Source of the DNA: Minisyncoccota bacterium
GTDB taxonomy: Bacteria; Patescibacteria; Paceibacteria; UBA9973
DNA length: 11,196 nt
NCBI GenBank assembly: GCA_028696935.1
Contig: JAQVGE010000021.1
Span: 1 to 11,196 of the forward strand
Direction: 5' to 3'
In this document: piece after piece, positions 1-5,408 of the stretch
Position numbering within the stretch: the stretch's first letter is position 1
How the letters are laid out: each line of letters opens with the position of its first letter
Notes under the pieces: generated by a model
What the model was told of the DNA's origin: nothing
The model's database searches: none
The model's input: only the letters and a program-made list of their open reading frames with translations
Made by a program: the position numbers and the translations under genes

Positions 1-2057
1 ATGCTGAAACATTTTCTATTGTTCTTCCCCCTCCAAATGTTACTGGGAAATTATACTTAGGACACGCTGCTACTCTTACTATAGAAGATATTATGGTTCG
101 TTTTGCTAGAATGTCTGGTAAACGAACTCTCTGGCTTCCAGGAACAGATCATGCGGCAATTGCCACTCAATCAAAAGTTGAAAAAATATTAGAAAAAGAA
201 GAAGGGAAAAGAAAAACTGATTTAGGAAGAGATGAATTCTTAAAAAGAGTTGAGAAGTTTGCTCAAGAATCTCATAACACAATTGTAAATCAATGCAAAA
301 AGATGGGAGCATCTTTAGACTGGTCTCGTGAAGCATTTACCTTAGACGAAAAAAGAAATTTTGCTGTTCGAACTGCTTTTAAAAAAATGTATGACGATGG
401 TCTTATTTATCGTGGACATAGAATCGTCAATTGGGACCCAAAAGGACAAACTGTTATCTCAGACGATGAAATAGTTTACGAAGAAAGAAAAGCAAAATTT
501 TACACCTTTAAATATTCTAAAGACTTTCCTATTACAATTTCGACCACTCGACCTGAAACAAAGGTCGGAGACACCGCTGTTGCAGTAAATCCAACAGACG
601 AAAGATATAAAGAGTATATTGGTAAAACCTATACAATAGAAAACTTTTGTGGAGTTAAACTAGAAATAAAAATTGTAGCCGATGAAGCTGTTGAAAAAGA
701 ATTCGGAACAGGGGCACTTGGAGTAACACCTGCGCATTCTCAAATTGACGCTGAAATCGCGGAAAGGCATAAACTTCCAACTAAACAAGTAATTAATGAA
801 TTTGCAAAAATGACTGTTGGGGATGAAAGAATCTTAAATAAAAAAACAACAGAAGCAAGAGAGAATATTGTAGAATGGTTGAAATCTGAAGGTCTCTTAG
901 AAAAAGAAGAAGAAATCGTTCAAAACATTGGAACAGCAGAAAGAACTGGTGGAATTATTGAGCCATTACCTAAATTACAATGGTTCATAGATGTCAACAA
1001 ACCAATTAAAGACAGAAATAATAAAACCCTAAAAGAACTGATGCTTGGTGCAGTGAAAAATAACGAAATTAAAATTATTCCAGATAGATTTGAAAAGGTT
1101 TACTATAACTGGATAGAAAATCTACGTGATTGGTGTATTTCTCGTCAAATCTGGTATGGACATCGTATCCCCGTATGGTACAAAGAAAATGAAATATATT
1201 GTGATATAGAAGCCCCTAAAGAAGAAGGCTGGGAGCAAGATTCTGATACACTTGATACTTGGTTTTCTTCAGGATTATGGACTTTTTCTACTTTGGGCTG
1301 GCCAGATTTAAACGCCGATGACTTAAAAACTTATCACCCCACAACTATTCTTGAAACAGGATACGATATTCTGTTCTTCTGGATTGCTCGAATGGTATTA
1401 ATGAGCACTTATCTTTTAGGAGAAATTCCTTTTAAGAATATTTATCTTCATGGATTAGTTAGAGATGCCCAAGGCAAAAAAATGAGTAAATCTCTTGGTA
1501 ATTCTCTTGACCCTCTTTTACTCACCGAAAAATATGGGACAGATGCTGTAAGAATGTCTTTAATTATCGGGACTGGACCAGGAAATGATAATAGAATGTC
1601 TGAAGATAAAATTAGGGCTTATAAAAATTATGCCAACAAACTTTGGAATATAACTCGATTTGTACTTTCAAATACAGGAGATGTAATCTATGATGAAAAT
1701 TTCAAAGAATATACAGAAGAAGATGAAAAATTAAGAAAAGAGAGACATGAAGTTATTGTTGAAATAACTAAAGAAATGAATGAATATAAATTCTACCTAG
1801 TCGGAGAAAAAATATATCAATACACCTGGGCAAGATTTGCAGATATAATACTCGAAGATAGTAAAAAAATCTTTGAAAATGGAACAGATAAAGAAAAAAT
1901 TTCTCGTAAACAATTCTTACTCCACACTCTAATAAAAATAATAAAAATTCTTCATCCCTTTATGCCTTTTGTGACTGAAGAAATTTGGTCAATTATTCCG
2001 ATCAAAGATAAAAAATTATTAATGATAACAAAATGGCCTGAGATAAATAATCTTTAG
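1..2057 (+). CDS. valS: Valyl-tRNA synthetase (5' partial, compact form)
   Basis: Class I synthetase that charges tRNA-Val in the cytoplasm. The frame is open to the left edge (first full codon at 3), so the N-terminus is missing; 684 residues are visible. The strand begins with the PPPNVTGK signature, then the HIGH-type box reads YLGH (bases 54-65) instead of the usual HxGH. Next come GTDHAAIATQ, the CP1 editing domain (TTRPETKVGDTAV; the usual PAHD motif reads PAHS), the RQIWYGHRIPVWY and DTWFSS segments, and KMSKS at 1479-1493. The anticodon-binding domain closes with HPFMPFVTEEIW and KWPE, and the stop follows almost at once. There is therefore no C-terminal coiled-coil tRNA-binding arm, which most bacterial ValRS (about 850-950 aa) carry, and no cysteine zinc knuckle before DTWFSS. 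The identification is secure. The next gene starts 4 nt after the stop, so the two are probably co-transcribed. Confidence 0.97.
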   Translation, partial: AETFSIVLPPPNVTGKLYLGHAATLTIEDIMVRFARMSGKRTLWLPGTDHAAIATQSKVEKILEKEEGKRKTDLGRDEFLKRVEKFAQESHNTIVNQCKKMGASLDWSREAFTLDEKRNFAVRTAFKKMYDDGLIYRGHRIVNWDPKGQTVISDDEIVYEERKAKFYTFKYSKDFPITISTTRPETKVGDTAVAVNPTDERYKEYIGKTYTIENFCGVKLEIKIVADEAVEKEFGTGALGVTPAHSQIDAEIAERHKLPTKQVINEFAKMTVGDERILNKKTTEARENIVEWLKSEGLLEKEEEIVQNIGTAERTGGIIEPLPKLQWFIDVNKPIKDRNNKTLKELMLGAVKNNEIKIIPDRFEKVYYNWIENLRDWCISRQIWYGHRIPVWYKENEIYCDIEAPKEEGWEQDSDTLDTWFSSGLWTFSTLGWPDLNADDLKTYHPTTILETGYDILFFWIARMVLMSTYLLGEIPFKNIYLHGLVRDAQGKKMSKSLGNSLDPLLLTEKYGTDAVRMSLIIGTGPGNDNRMSEDKIRAYKNYANKLWNITRFVLSNTGDVIYDENFKEYTEEDEKLRKERHEVIVEITKEMNEYKFYLVGEKIYQYTWARFADIILEDSKKIFENGTDKEKISRKQFLLHTLIKIIKILHPFMPFVTEEIWSIIPIKDKKLLMITKWPEINNL

Positions 2058-2061
2058 TAAA

Positions 2062-2790
2062 ATGGCAGAAATTATAACAGACCCCAAAAATCTAATAATC
2101 GCGATTTTAAGTGGTGCGGTTCCAGCAATTCTTTGGCTTTGGTTCTGGCTTAAACAAGAAGACGGAGAGAAACCAGAACCATTTGGTTTAATTGCCCTTA
2201 CCTTTTTGGTTGGAGGACTTTTGGTTTTTATAGCTATCGCCCTTGAAAGATATTCACTAAATTTTATTGGTACTGATAACACTTCTCAAATAATCCTATG
2301 GGCCACCCTTGAAGAAATCTTAAAATTATTAGGAGTGATGATTATCATCTGGGGAAACAGTGCTGTTGATGAACCAATAGACTATCCGATGTATTTTATC
2401 GCTTGTGGTTTAGGTTTTGCTGCTTTTGAAAATGTTCTCTACCTTCTTGAACCACTAAAAGTTAGTGGGGCTGTTGTTGGAATGTTAACAGGAAACCTAA
2501 GATTTCTAGGTTCAACTTTACTTCATGCAATTGCCAGTGGAATGATTGGAAGTGCTATGGGTTTAACTTTTTATTTAAATAAATACAGAAAAAGATACGT
2601 TTTAACTGGAGTAATTCTTGCTATTGTGTTGCATAGTGCTTTTAATTTTTTTATAATGAAAGGAAGCGGTGAAAACTTTCTAGGTGTCTTCGGTTTCTTA
2701 TGGGTCGTCGCGATTATTAATATTCTTATTTTCGAAAAATTAAAACGTATGGGAGGAGAAGATTCTTCTTATACTGAACAAAATATATGA
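2062..2790 (+). CDS. PrsW/CPBP-like intramembrane glutamic protease
   Basis: A 242-aa polytopic membrane protein with about seven or eight hydrophobic segments. It has the PrsW-type motif set: EEILK (E84, E85, K88), then DEPIDYP (about 103-109), GFAAFEN (E123, N124), a membrane-embedded R147...H155, and HSAFN (H191, N195). In this family two glutamates and conserved histidines form the active site. Bacillus PrsW performs site-1 cleavage of the anti-sigma factor RsiW; other members have unknown substrates, and no anti-sigma factor is visible here. The gene starts 4 nt after the valS stop without a Shine-Dalgarno sequence. Its TGA stop overlaps the next ATG (ATGA), so translational coupling to the Hsp20 gene is likely. 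A role in envelope stress is inferred only from this pairing. Confidence 0.85.
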   Translation: MAEIITDPKNLIIAILSGAVPAILWLWFWLKQEDGEKPEPFGLIALTFLVGGLLVFIAIALERYSLNFIGTDNTSQIILWATLEEILKLLGVMIIIWGNSAVDEPIDYPMYFIACGLGFAAFENVLYLLEPLKVSGAVVGMLTGNLRFLGSTLLHAIASGMIGSAMGLTFYLNKYRKRYVLTGVILAIVLHSAFNFFIMKGSGENFLGVFGFLWVVAIINILIFEKLKRMGGEDSSYTEQNI

Positions 2791-3299
2791 TAAAAAAGAA
2801 ATCATTTTTAGAGCGCCTTACTGGTGGCATTCGTATGGACGAAGAGGAAAACTTAGAAGAATTAGACTCTATGCCATCAAAAACAATAAATCTTTCAGGG
2901 AGAAATTTATCTGACTTAGGTGAAACAAGCTTAAATAGCGAAAGAGAGTCTGGCTGGGAAGAAGACATGGAGGCAGAATTAACAATTGACCTCTATCAAA
3001 CAGGAACTGATATCATTGTTCAAACAATGGTTGCTGGAGTTCAACCTGACAATCTCGCAATCACAATAACAAGAGATTCGATTACAATTCGTGGTAAACG
3101 AGAAGAAAATCAGTCTGTTAGTGCAGAGGATTATTTTGTCCAAGAATTATATTGGGGTTCATTTTCTAGAACAATTTCCTTCCCAGAGGAAATTGATCCC
3201 GAGGAAGCTGAAGCAATTGAAAAGCACGGCCTACTAATTATAAAACTTCCTAAAATCAACAAAAATAAAGAGACTAAATTAAAAGTTAAATCTATTTAA
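2787..3299 (+). CDS. Hsp20 / small heat-shock protein (alpha-crystallin domain)
   Basis: A 170-aa ATP-independent holdase of the small heat-shock family. The alpha-crystallin domain occupies about residues 62-170. It begins at AELTIDLYQTGTDIIVQTMVAGV, continues through ITRDSITIRGKRE and YWGSFSRTISFP, and has the signature GLLIIKLPK near the C-terminus. The chain ends in KLKVKSI, only a loose version of the usual I-x-I tail motif that docks dimers together. The N-terminal arm (about 1-60) is unusually acidic and polar (DEEENLEELD, SGWEEDMEAE) rather than hydrophobic, so oligomer assembly or client range may differ. The start overlaps the preceding protease stop by 4 nt. A strong terminator follows at once, making this the last gene of the valS operon. 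Confidence 0.93.
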   Translation: MIKKKSFLERLTGGIRMDEEENLEELDSMPSKTINLSGRNLSDLGETSLNSERESGWEEDMEAELTIDLYQTGTDIIVQTMVAGVQPDNLAITITRDSITIRGKREENQSVSAEDYFVQELYWGSFSRTISFPEEIDPEEAEAIEKHGLLIIKLPKINKNKETKLKVKSI

Positions 3300-3301
3300 A
3301 T

Positions 3302-3330
3302 AAAAAAGAACCCCCTTGGGGTTCTTTTTT
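3302..3330. terminator. Bidirectional intrinsic terminator
   Basis: A perfect 13-bp stem (six A, then GAACCCC, paired with GGGGTTC and six T) around a 3-nt loop. It lies 2 nt after the Hsp20 stop and 20 nt beyond the stop of the convergent slipin gene. The A/T tracts make it symmetrical, so it can end transcription from both sides. Confidence 0.93.
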
Positions 3331-3349
3331 ATTTATTTTATTATTGGGA

Positions 3350-4087
3350 TTATTTCTTAGCAAAACCTTCTAGTGCTTTCAAGACTTCAACTGGGAGCAT
3401 ATACACTACTGTATTTGATTGATCAGAAGACATATCATTAACTGATTGTAATGTTCTGAGATGTAGCGCTCCTGGAGAAGTTGCTAAAATTTCTGCCGCC
3501 CGAGCCATATTTTGAGCTGAAGCCAACTCTCCTTCTGAAGTAATAATAACTGCTCTCTTTTCTCTTTCTGCTTCTGCTTGTTTACCAATAGTTCTTTCGA
3601 GTTCTGGAGGAAGGCTAACATCTTTTAGTTCAACATTCTGGACTTTCAAACCCCAATCATCTGTCTCTTTGTCGACAATTTCACGAATTCTATCAGCAAT
3701 TTTATCTCTACTAGCTAAAAGTTCATCGAGAGTAACCTCTCCCACAATGTTTCTCATTGTAGTTTGAGCATATTGAGAGATTGCGTGTCTAAAATCTTCA
3801 ACTTCAATAATCGCTTTTGAGGCATCACTAACTTTATAATAAATAACTGCATTAACTTTAACTGAAACATTATCTCTGGTAATTGCGTTCTGATCTGGGA
3901 CATCAACTGCCTTAACTCTAATATCAACCTTTTGATAAGTCTGAAATATAGGAATAACCAATCTCCAGCCAGGAGACATCATTCCGGTAAATCTACCTAA
4001 GGTAAACCTAATCCCCCTTTCGTATTGATTTATCTGCTTAATACTTATGAGCAAGACAAAAATAACAAATCCTATTACGTATAACAT
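3350..4087 (-). CDS. SPFH / stomatin-like protein (slipin)
   Basis: A 245-aa membrane-anchored band-7 protein. Residues 1-17 form one N-terminal hydrophobic segment. The SPFH domain follows: QINQYERGIRFTLGRF, SPGWRLVIPIFQTYQKVDIR, DNVSVKVNAVIYYKV, a long helical stretch (TLDELLASRDKIADRIREIV) and GLKVQNVELKDVSLPPEL. A charged coiled-coil (QAEAEREKRAVIITSEGELASAQN) precedes the C-terminal tail. Slipins oligomerise on membranes as scaffolds; a catalytic role is not known. Bacterial slipins are commonly paired with an NfeD-like gene, but none is adjacent here. The gene is single, with its own sigma70-type promoter and a terminator shared with the Hsp20 operon. Confidence 0.93.
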   Translation of the reverse strand: MLYVIGFVIFVLLISIKQINQYERGIRFTLGRFTGMMSPGWRLVIPIFQTYQKVDIRVKAVDVPDQNAITRDNVSVKVNAVIYYKVSDASKAIIEVEDFRHAISQYAQTTMRNIVGEVTLDELLASRDKIADRIREIVDKETDDWGLKVQNVELKDVSLPPELERTIGKQAEAEREKRAVIITSEGELASAQNMARAAEILATSPGALHLRTLQSVNDMSSDQSNTVVYMLPVEVLKALEGFAKK

Positions 4088-4135
4088 ATTTTATTTAAGT
4101 TAAATATTAATACTAAAAGCCTGTGGACTAAATAA

Positions 4136-4164
4136 ATTATACTCGTCCTTTTAGATAAAGGCAA
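4136..4164 (-). promoter_or_regulatory. Sigma70-type promoter of the slipin gene
   Basis: On the minus strand, TTGCCT (4159-4164), a 17-nt spacer and a perfect TATAAT (4136-4141). The predicted start near 4129 gives a leader of about 41 nt. There is no Shine-Dalgarno sequence before the ATG. The promoter lies between the tRNA-Phe 3' end and the slipin gene. Confidence 0.7.
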
Positions 4165-4170
4165 TTATTT

Positions 4171-4246
4171 TGGTGCTTGGGGGCGGGCTCGAACCGCCGA
4201 CCACACGCTCTTCAGGCGCGTGCTCTACCAACTGAGCTACCCAAGC
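4171..4246 (-). tRNA. tRNA-Phe (anticodon GAA), CCA encoded
   Basis: A complete 76-nt cloverleaf. Acceptor GCTTGGG pairs with CCCAAGC; the D stem is GCTC/GAGC; anticodon stem CGCGC/GCGTG holds the loop CTGAAGA with anticodon GAA (plus strand 4211-4213); the T stem is GGCGG/CCGCC with loop TTCGAGC. A73 is followed by an encoded CCA (4171-4173), unlike the other two tRNAs here. Base 37 is G, where bacterial tRNA-Phe usually has A. The gene begins 17 nt after the stop of the 86-aa ORF. Confidence 0.97.
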
Positions 4247-4260
4247 ATTTTTAAAAAACT

Positions 4261-4269
4261 ATTTTACCA
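4261..4269 (-). promoter_or_regulatory. Probable extended -10 promoter for tRNA-Phe
   Basis: TGG followed by TAAAAT on the minus strand is a TGn extended -10 box. It overlaps the last codon (TGG) and TAA stop of the upstream ORF. A start near 4254 would give about 8 nt of 5' leader. No good -35 box is visible. Read-through from the small ORF is the alternative. Confidence 0.4.
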
Positions 4270-4524
4270 ATTAGCCAAATCCTTGCTTAAATTCTTCATC
4301 ATGTCAATATCAGAAACCCCTCCAGAATAAATATTTAAAATCCCATCAAAATAAGGCTGAATAAAATAAAATGCTCCTAAGGCAATTCCAATTATTATAA
4401 ACCAATAAAGAACCTTCGTGATTCTAGACCAACGCTGGAACTCTCTTACTTTCTTAAGAAGCTCATTATTTTCTTTAGCTAACTTTAAGTTCTCTTCTAA
4501 TAAACTCTTAATTTCTGGTTCCAT
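4264..4524 (-). CDS. Small single-span membrane protein, unknown function (86 aa)
   Basis: I do not recognise a named family. Residues 3-30 (MEPEIKSLLEENLKLAKENN onward) form a charged, leucine-rich coiled-coil-like helix. Residues about 38-56 (VLYWFIIIGIALGAFYFI) are one transmembrane segment, followed by a short polar tail. The arrangement suggests an N-in anchor, perhaps a partner of another membrane protein. I chose the ATG at 4522-4524 because an extended -10 box ends 6 nt before it and the coiled coil starts there. The frame stays open upstream to an ATG at 4660-4662 (132 aa), but that extension runs through a hairpin-rich island that looks non-coding. tRNA-Phe lies 17 nt downstream. 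Confidence 0.7.
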   Translation of the reverse strand: MEPEIKSLLEENLKLAKENNELLKKVREFQRWSRITKVLYWFIIIGIALGAFYFIQPYFDGILNIYSGGVSDIDMMKNLSKDLANW

Positions 4525-4530
4525 AAGAAA

Positions 4531-4539
4531 AATATAGCA
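4531..4539 (-). promoter_or_regulatory. Extended -10 promoter of the 86-aa ORF (predicted leaderless)
   Basis: TGC plus TATATT on the minus strand, ending exactly 6 nt before the ATG at 4524. Transcription would start at or within a base or two of the ATG. The -35 region is only T-rich. Confidence 0.55.
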
Positions 4540-4582
4540 TAATTTGATTAAAAATAAAAGAAGCTTCCCCTGGTCACAAATA

Positions 4583-4657
4583 ATTCCTCGCCGTCGCTCG
4601 AAATTTTCGCGACCCCGGCTCGCGATTTTGTCTACTGACAAAATTATCGCTCCGCCC
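4583..4657. other. Hairpin-rich GC/CpG island downstream of tRNA-Arg
   Basis: Non-coding by my reading. It contains a perfect 8-bp hairpin, ATTTTGTC (4625-4632) with GACAAAAT (4637-4644) and a 4-nt loop, flanked by GCG and CGC. A second hairpin, GTCGC (4593-4597) with GCGAC (4609-4613), encloses a GAA/TTC inner stem. The base composition is visibly richer in G+C and CpG than all surrounding genes. It lies between the tRNA-Arg terminator hairpin and the promoter of the 86-aa ORF, and parallels the island after tRNA-Gly. No known RNA family is recognised. Confidence 0.55.
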
Positions 4658-4712
4658 CACAAAAGCGAAAAAGAGTAAAGAAGTTTACTCTTTTTAAATT
4701 CACGCTTTTGTG
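4658..4712 (-). terminator. Two-tier terminator hairpin at the tRNA-Arg 3' end
   Basis: The inner perfect 12-bp stem, 4668-4679 with 4684-4695 and a 4-nt loop, ends in a T-run on the minus strand, as in an intrinsic terminator. An outer 10-bp stem (4658-4667 with 4703-4712) includes the last two bases of tRNA-Arg (C72, A73). The inner core is one base different from the core hairpin after tRNA-Gly. Confidence 0.75.
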
Positions 4713-4782
4713 CCCTCGGCAGGAATCGAACCTACATCTATTCCTTAGGACGGAACTGTTCTATCCATTGAACTACGAGGGC
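4711..4782 (-). tRNA. tRNA-Arg (anticodon CCU)
   Basis: A 72-nt cloverleaf. Acceptor GCCCTCG pairs with CGAGGGC; the D stem is GTTC/GAAC; anticodon stem GTTCC/GGAAT (one G-U pair) holds loop GTCCTAA with anticodon CCT (plus strand 4747-4749), reading AGG. The T stem is GTAGG/CCTGC with loop TTCGATT. A73 is followed by CAA, so CCA must be added after transcription. Perfect hairpins abut both ends of the gene. Confidence 0.96.
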
Positions 4783-4816
4783 ATTATAAAAGCACTATTT
4801 CTAGTGCTTTTATAAT
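4783..4816. terminator. 15-bp hairpin flush with the tRNA-Arg 5' end; probable glutaredoxin terminator
   Basis: A perfect 15-bp inverted repeat (4783-4797 with 4802-4816) closed, on the minus strand, by a GAAA tetraloop. The 3' arm contains TAGTGCTTTT, the shape of an intrinsic terminator, 24 nt after the glutaredoxin stop. There is no spacer between the stem and G1 of tRNA-Arg. Confidence 0.75.
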
Positions 4817-4840
4817 ACGATATTATAACTATTTTTGCCA

Positions 4841-5080
4841 CTATTCTTCTATTCCTAGGACTTCCATTATTTTAGGCTTATTGAAACCAACAATGATTTG
4901 ATCTTTAATCAAAATAACAGGAACTCCCATTTGACCACTTTTTTCCATCATTTCTTTCCTTTTTTCAAGATCTTCTGCTACATTAAAATCTTCAAATTCT
5001 ATATTTTTTTCTTTAAAAAAATCTTTTGCCATATGGCAAAAATGACAAGAAGGGGTACTATATATTGTAATTTTGTCCAT
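4841..5080 (-). CDS. Glutaredoxin-like thiol-disulfide oxidoreductase
   Basis: A 79-aa single-domain thioredoxin-fold protein, the usual length of a glutaredoxin or NrdH redoxin. It begins DKITIYSTPSCHFC, with the redox pair C12-H-F-C15. The cis-proline loop GVPV (P54) and VGFN (G65-F66) follow, then a C-terminal helix. The active site CHFC differs from the classical CPYC, so reducing partner and specificity cannot be deduced. It probably reduces disulfides in the cytoplasm and has no signal peptide. I start at the ATG at 5078-5080 because this puts the CxxC at residue 12, as in relatives. An in-frame ATG three codons earlier (5087-5089) is possible. A strong hairpin and tRNA-Arg lie downstream. 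Confidence 0.92.
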   Translation of the reverse strand: MDKITIYSTPSCHFCHMAKDFFKEKNIEFEDFNVAEDLEKRKEMMEKSGQMGVPVILIKDQIIVGFNKPKIMEVLGIEE

Positions 5081-5122
5081 AAAAATCATTAATTAACTAA
5101 TAATCTAAAAACTTATAATCAA

Positions 5123-5131
5123 ATTATAGCA
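5123..5131 (-). promoter_or_regulatory. Extended -10 promoter of the glutaredoxin gene
   Basis: TGC plus a perfect TATAAT on the minus strand (TGCTATAAT). The predicted start near 5116 leaves about 36 nt of leader to the ATG at 5080. No convincing -35 box is seen. The surrounding ATGCTATA resembles the promoter of the 86-aa ORF. Confidence 0.6.
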
Positions 5132-5161
5132 TATTAAAAAAATATAAAAATCTTGACAGAG

Positions 5162-5298
5162 GTGCGGGATACGAGACCGCGAGTACGCTTATCGATCCTT
5201 ACAGGATCAGTACACCTTTTCTTTTCAGTTGGCACTGAAAAACGAAAAGCTTTTCGATTCTCGTACGCAAGTAAAGCAGTTTACTTGCTATCCCGCAC
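5162..5298. other. Structured hairpin island downstream of tRNA-Gly (candidate ncRNA or mobile-element remnant)
   Basis: 137 nt closed by a 10-bp terminal inverted repeat, GTGCGGGATA (5162-5171) with TATCCCGCAC (5289-5298). Inside, on the plus strand, are: ACGAGA (5171-5176) pairing with TCTCGT (5259-5264); hairpin GATCCT/AGGATC (5194-5208); hairpin TTTTCAGT/ACTGAAAA (5222-5241, 4-nt loop); palindrome CGAAAAGCTTTTCG (5243-5256); and a perfect 9-bp hairpin GCAAGTAAA/TTTACTTGC (5267-5288). Together they make a multibranch fold. GTGCGGGATACG is also the 3' end of tRNA-Gly. Neither strand has a convincing promoter or ORF, so expression, if any, would be by read-through from tRNA-Gly. No known RNA family is recognised. 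Confidence 0.6.
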
Positions 5299-5341
5299 AA
5301 ATAAAAAACAGTATTTGTTGTTTTTTTATTTGTGCGGGATA
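5289..5341 (-). repeat. 20-bp inverted repeat overlapping the tRNA-Gly 3' end
   Basis: Bases 5289-5308 are the perfect reverse complement of 5322-5341, with a 13-nt spacer. The right arm contains the 3' acceptor strand and A73 of tRNA-Gly. In the transcript the left arm is therefore a copy of the tRNA's 5' acceptor strand plus trailer. It may act as a terminator-like structure, but no U-run follows the stem. Confidence 0.85.
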
Positions 5342-5403
5342 CGGGAATCGAACCCGTGTCTCATCCTTGGGAAGGACGCATCATGCCACTAAACTAATCC
5401 CGC
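5333..5403 (-). tRNA. tRNA-Gly (anticodon CCC)
   Basis: A 71-nt cloverleaf. Acceptor GCGGGAT pairs with ATCCCGC; anticodon stem CGTCC/GGATG holds loop TTCCCAA with anticodon CCC (plus strand 5369-5371), reading GGG. The T stem is ACGGG/CCCGT with loop TTCGATT. The D stem is weak: GTTT against TGAT gives two wobble pairs, one A-U and one U-U mismatch. The discriminator is A73, not the U73 usual for bacterial tRNA-Gly. CCA is not encoded (CAA follows). The gene begins 5 nt after the stop of the FtsB/DivIC-like gene and is probably co-transcribed with it. Confidence 0.95.
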
Positions 5404-5408
5404 ATATT

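Noticed and set aside
106..336. Minus-strand ORF opposite valS.
   Set aside because: It is a shadow of the synthetase frame, with a low-complexity hydrophobic translation and no promoter.
4088..4170. Riboswitch or T-box leader before the slipin gene.
   Set aside because: The leader is about 40 nt and AT-rich; only a 5-bp hairpin is visible upstream of the promoter.
5153..5158. A perfect TTGACA on the plus strand that could be a -35 box for the tRNA-Gly island.
   Set aside because: No -10-like hexamer lies 15-19 nt downstream, where the sequence is GC-rich.
5162..5298. Integron attC site.
   Set aside because: The ends are not of the GTTRRRY/RYYYAAC type, and there is no integrase or cassette ORF.
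4555..5341. CRISPR array.
   Set aside because: The hairpins are inverted repeats of different sequence, without regular direct repeats, spacers or cas genes.
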